Shown piece by piece: positions 48,231 through 51,302 of a stretch of DNA of 51,302 bases. The position numbers and the translations under genes were made by a program. The notes under the pieces were generated by a model. The model was not told where the DNA came from. It did not search any database and saw only the letters and a program-made list of their open reading frames with translations. Each line of letters opens with the position of its first letter. Position 1 is the first letter of the stretch. Source of the DNA: Lachnospiraceae bacterium A4 (lineage in GTDB: Bacteria; Bacillota; Clostridia; Lachnospirales; Lachnospiraceae); assembly GCA_000403215.2 (NCBI GenBank), contig KE159531.1, forward strand, positions 88,005-139,306, written 5' to 3'.

Positions 48231-49688
48231 ATGGTAAAAAGGATTTTGATATTTCTTTCGATGGGATTATTCGCACTTGGCATGGCAGGATGTTCTTCAT
48301 CCAGTCATGCCGGTTCAGTTTCCGTGCAGACGGGACCGGCGGAGGAACTGCCGGAGCAGGAGGTCATGTGCGCCATCCGCATAAGGTTGGGAGATACGGT
48401 TTTAGACGGCGTATTATATGATAATTCGACAGCACAGGGATTTGCCGAAATGCTCCCAATCACAACAGAAACATGGCATGCCGCGCCGGGGTTTGCAAGA
48501 GCCTTTGACTTGACGGAACAGATTGAACAGAAAGGTACGCCGGGATACGGATATGAACCGGGTTCGCTGGCCTATTGGGATGAAGGACCGTCCATTGCGA
48601 TGATTTACGAGGCAAGCCGCAGGGAAACGGTGGTGCCTGTTGTACCAATCGGGAAGATGACATCAGATGCTTCCATGCTTGAGGAATATGAAGATATCAT
48701 TACCATTGAGCTTGTGGAAGATGAGGAGTCGCTGTCCGGGACTGGCGGTACGTTGACGGAAAACAGTGGTGAAGTGATAGAGAACGAGGGTGTGGCAGGA
48801 GGAAATGAGACTGTGTTTACGGCGGATACAAAGGTGTGGGATGTGATCCATGATCCGGTGTTTGGGGATTATGGACGACTAATCTTTCCGGCAGACAGAT
48901 CGATCAGTGACAGCCTGACCTTGGGGGATGTGGGAAATATCCTCACATGGTATTCCTATGTCAGTCCCGACAGGACGGTTGAGATAGCAAATTATCTGAG
49001 AGAACAGGCGGCATCGGGAGAACAGATTTTTTATGACATTTACACGGAGGAGGAAAAGGCAGCGGACCCGGCGAAAGAGGATACCGGACTGTTCTTTTTC
49101 CGTGGAACGCCCGGTGAAAAATTTGCCGTTACCAATGCGGGCGGCGGATTTGTTTATGTGGCTGCCATGCACGACAGCTTTCCCCATGCACTGGAGTTGT
49201 CGAAAAAGGGCTATAATGCCTTTGCGCTCATCTATCGCCCAGGCGCGCAGACGGCCTGCGAGGATCTGGCGAGGGCAATCGCTTTTATCCATGAAAATGC
49301 GGAAGAATTGGGAGTGGACGTGTCCGATTATTCCCTTTGGGGCGGCTCTGCGGGCGCGCGCATGGCGGCATGGATTGGAAGCTATGGAACGGCTGCATTT
49401 GGCGAGGTGGATTATCCGAAACCGGGCGCCGTTATCATGCAGTATACGGGGTTGTCAGAGGTGACAGGAGCGGAACCGCCTACTTATGCGTGTGTCGGTA
49501 CGAGTGACGGGATTGCTTACTACGGGATTATGGAAGAGCGGATCAGTCGGATACAGGCGCAGGGAACGAATGCTGAGATAGAGGTTTTTGAGGGATTACC
49601 GCATGGATTCGGACTGGGAGAGGGAACTGTGGCGGAAGGCTGGTTTGACAATGCGGTGCAGTTTTGGGAAGACAATATGGAGAAATAA
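48231..49688 (+). CDS. Lipoprotein: cyclophilin-like domain fused to alpha/beta hydrolase
   Basis: This 485-aa exported lipoprotein has a signal peptide with lipobox LGMAGC (Cys21). Residues about 46-150 match the bacterial cyclophilin-like fold (IRLGDTVLDGVLYDNSTAQG, then YEPGSLAYWDEGPSIAMIYE). An acidic linker follows, and residues about 275-485 form an alpha/beta hydrolase of acetyl-esterase/lipase type with GGSAG (Ser373), Asp426 in GTSDG and His458 in LPHGFG. The domains often occur separately; the fusion would act at the outer membrane face. The substrate is unknown. Confidence 0.85.
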   Translation: MVKRILIFLSMGLFALGMAGCSSSSHAGSVSVQTGPAEELPEQEVMCAIRIRLGDTVLDGVLYDNSTAQGFAEMLPITTETWHAAPGFARAFDLTEQIEQKGTPGYGYEPGSLAYWDEGPSIAMIYEASRRETVVPVVPIGKMTSDASMLEEYEDIITIELVEDEESLSGTGGTLTENSGEVIENEGVAGGNETVFTADTKVWDVIHDPVFGDYGRLIFPADRSISDSLTLGDVGNILTWYSYVSPDRTVEIANYLREQAASGEQIFYDIYTEEEKAADPAKEDTGLFFFRGTPGEKFAVTNAGGGFVYVAAMHDSFPHALELSKKGYNAFALIYRPGAQTACEDLARAIAFIHENAEELGVDVSDYSLWGGSAGARMAAWIGSYGTAAFGEVDYPKPGAVIMQYTGLSEVTGAEPPTYACVGTSDGIAYYGIMEERISRIQAQGTNAEIEVFEGLPHGFGLGEGTVAEGWFDNAVQFWEDNMEK

Positions 49689-49738
49689 CGAGGAAAATAT
49701 CCGTTGTAGCATTACGGCATTTTTGCAGGAGGAGAAGC

Positions 49739-50101
49739 ATGAAAGACAAAGTTATCGAACAGTCACAAAAATTTTGGCAGTCATTAGAGAAGGTGGATTC
49801 CAAAGGAATGCGCGAAGCCTGTGATCCGGACTGCTGGTTTGTCCACATCGGCATGAGCTGCGGTTTGGATGAAGAAATGGAGGCTTTTGATAAAAAGATT
49901 TTCCAGCCTACCCAAATTGATATTCACGGGCAGGAAGTCAGAGAATGGGGCGATACCTCTGTCTGCATGACAGATGTGGATTACAGTCTGCTTTTGGGCG
50001 GTAAAGAGACTACCCACCATTTTATGACCACGGAGGTTTACCAAAACCGGAACGGGGAATGGAAACTGATCCAGTTTACCTTTACCGCACTGGTAAACTG
50101 A
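49739..50101 (+). CDS. NTF2/SnoaL-like protein
   Basis: This protein of about 120 aa has the cone-shaped NTF2-like pattern: a helical start (VIEQSQKFWQSLEKVDSKGM, then REACDPDCWFVHIGM) and strands ending FMTTEVYQNRNGEWKLIQFT. Such proteins are small-molecule binding domains or enzymes of many kinds; the role here is unknown. ATG 49739 follows CAGGAGGAG. It comes 50 bases after the lipoprotein gene on the same strand. Confidence 0.78.
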   Translation: MKDKVIEQSQKFWQSLEKVDSKGMREACDPDCWFVHIGMSCGLDEEMEAFDKKIFQPTQIDIHGQEVREWGDTSVCMTDVDYSLLLGGKETTHHFMTTEVYQNRNGEWKLIQFTFTALVN

Positions 50102-50156
50102 TTCTGTATTTTCCGCATGCAGAACATAAGGGACTCTCTAAACAAGAATCATATGA

Positions 50157-50492
<336 letters not shown>

Positions 50493-50608
50493 GCGGCTGG
50501 CTCATTTGTGGTGAATGGAAACTTGCAGATGTTGTGGTAAAGGGAGAAGGTGATAAATTCTTTTATTCGTATCTGTAAACAGTTTAGCACAAAGGAAGGC
50601 GGTTGTAT

Positions 50609-50962
50609 ATGGAAATTACTTATCATTGGGAAGGTGACTATCTGATTCCAGACCTCAAACTTTCGGATACAACGGAATATCAGATCGGGAAGTATGGACG
50701 GATGAGGAAGCGCTTTTTAGAGGAAAACCACAGGGGCATTTATTCGTATATGATTTTGTCAGAAACCTTATGGAAGCATCTTGTGGAAATTGATGAAGAA
50801 TGTAATGAGATGATGGACCAGCTTGTAAGGCAGATGGCAAAGAAAGAGGGAGTGAGGGAGCAGCTTAAATCCGATGACTGGCTATGTTGGCTCCAAAAAA
50901 TGAACAGCATCAGGAGCAGGGCGGAGGAAGTAGTGCTGCATGATCTGATATATTCCCTTTAA
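50609..50962 (+). CDS. TnpV-type transposon-encoded protein
   Basis: This protein of about 117 aa contains YHWEGDYLIPDLKLSD, IGKYGRMRKRFLEE, LWKHLVEIDEECNEMMDQLV and MNSIRSRAEEVVLHDLIYSL, the hallmarks of the TnpV family encoded on Tn4451/Tn1549-like elements in Clostridia. The function is unknown. The start is ATG 50609 or TTG 50603, both within reach of AAAGGAAGG. No recombinase is present nearby, so it is an element leftover. Confidence 0.82.
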   Translation: MEITYHWEGDYLIPDLKLSDTTEYQIGKYGRMRKRFLEENHRGIYSYMILSETLWKHLVEIDEECNEMMDQLVRQMAKKEGVREQLKSDDWLCWLQKMNSIRSRAEEVVLHDLIYSL

Positions 50963-51146
50963 TGCTAAATCACCGAAAATCGTACAGGCTGTCATTTTGA
51001 TACGGCAGTCTGTATTTCTGCTAAAATATTTCAACACAATTCCGGTTTTGTAGCAGAATACGCAGATAATGTCAAGACACCAGCTCCGCCTCGCCTCAGG
51101 GTTGTTTCACGAAGAATAATTGAAACTAATAGACACGGCATTTTTA

Positions 51147-51193
51147 CGAGGGATATGGAAGCTATACATATTTTCCATATCCCTCGACTTTTT
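51147..51193 (+). terminator. Strong terminator
   Basis: A perfect 14-bp stem CGAGGGATATGGAA / TTCCATATCCCTCG has a 12-base loop and is followed by ACTTTTT. Between TnpV (50962) and this stem no gene is seen; a weaker repeat, ACAGGCTG / CAGTCTGT, lies at about 50981-51013. Confidence 0.85.
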
Positions 51194-51221
51194 CGCCCTG
51201 TAGAGGTATAATATTTATATA

Positions 51222-51244
51222 ATATAGGTATATGCTACCTATAT
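51222..51244. promoter_or_regulatory. Palindrome upstream of the last gene
   Basis: ATATAGGTA-TATGC-TACCTATAT is a perfect 9-bp inverted repeat in an AT-rich promoter region containing TATAAT at 51207-51212 and 51218-51223. It could be an operator or part of an insertion-sequence end. Confidence 0.45.
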
Positions 51245-51259
51245 AGAAAGGAGGATATT

Positions 51260-51302
51260 ATGACAGCAGCAGAAAAAAGATACCCGGATTGGGTGCAGGA
51301 GC
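51260..51302 (+). CDS. Start of a gene cut by the window end
   Basis: ATG 51260 behind AAAGGAGG gives 14 residues, MTAAEKRYPDWVQE, before the window ends. The start resembles that of some insertion-sequence transposases from memory, but 14 residues cannot establish this. Confidence 0.5.
   Translation, partial: MTAAEKRYPDWVQE

Overview
The window looks like an accessory region of a low-to-mid G+C Firmicute, most likely a gut Lachnospiraceae. The evidence is strong AGGAGG-type ribosome sites, frequent TTG starts, tandem feoA genes with a FeoB-associated Cys-rich protein, DUF6110/DUF3793-type proteins, a Cys-rich KTR protein and TnpV. Genus is not determinable by eye. No rRNA, tRNA or CRISPR array was seen.

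Layout. (1) 1-5.6 kb is mobile-element debris: a parA/parB pair, remnants of a Tn916-like sigma factor/HTH gene pair (the HTH gene is frameshifted), an AT-rich TetR + alpha/beta-hydrolase cassette, and a decayed coiled-coil gene. (2) 5.7-24.7 kb holds four successive heterodimeric ABC exporter-fold pairs (eight half-transporters), with three TetR genes, one AraC gene, a Cys-rich KTR protein and a 20-codon stub of an ECF S component. (3) 24.8-34.1 kb is an iron/metal block: DUF3793, feoA-feoA-feoB, a FeoB-associated protein, DUF6110, a P-type ATPase with a frameshifted C-terminus, an HMA protein, and three DtxR-family genes or remnants. (4) 34.1-37 kb has a membrane protein, two methyltransferases and an AraC regulator. 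(5) 37.3-39 kb is a pyridoxal-kinase operon. (6) 39-43.2 kb is a Crp/Fnr regulator divergent from a redox/nitrosative-stress-like cluster (DUF2249, two DUF1858, hemerythrin, broken cupin, ferredoxin) that ends in a truncated lactate dehydrogenase next to a 500-aa probable mobile-element gene. (7) 45-50.1 kb encodes two aldo/keto reductases, an Fe-alcohol dehydrogenase, a cyclophilin-like/hydrolase lipoprotein and an NTF2-like protein. (8) The right end is again mobile debris: an aldo/keto reductase stub cut by a small structured element, TnpV, and the start of another gene.

How the genes may work together. A palindrome GTTAG-N6-CTAAC recurs upstream of the four ABC pairs, DUF3793, feoA, feoA2-feoB, the HMA gene and the main dtxR gene, and I found it nowhere else. 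I infer one DtxR-type iron regulon that joins ferrous iron uptake to the four ABC pairs, so the pairs may be metallophore, haem or related importers/exporters rather than simple drug pumps. Each TetR gene also has its own TTGACA-N17-TATATT-like promoter overlapped by a private palindrome, suggesting two-layer control.

Two other non-coding signals stand out: a family of three intercistronic structured elements (22825, 29247, 45969) with compensatory base changes, and a 16-bp palindrome centred at about -41.5 of the promoter driving the redox cluster.
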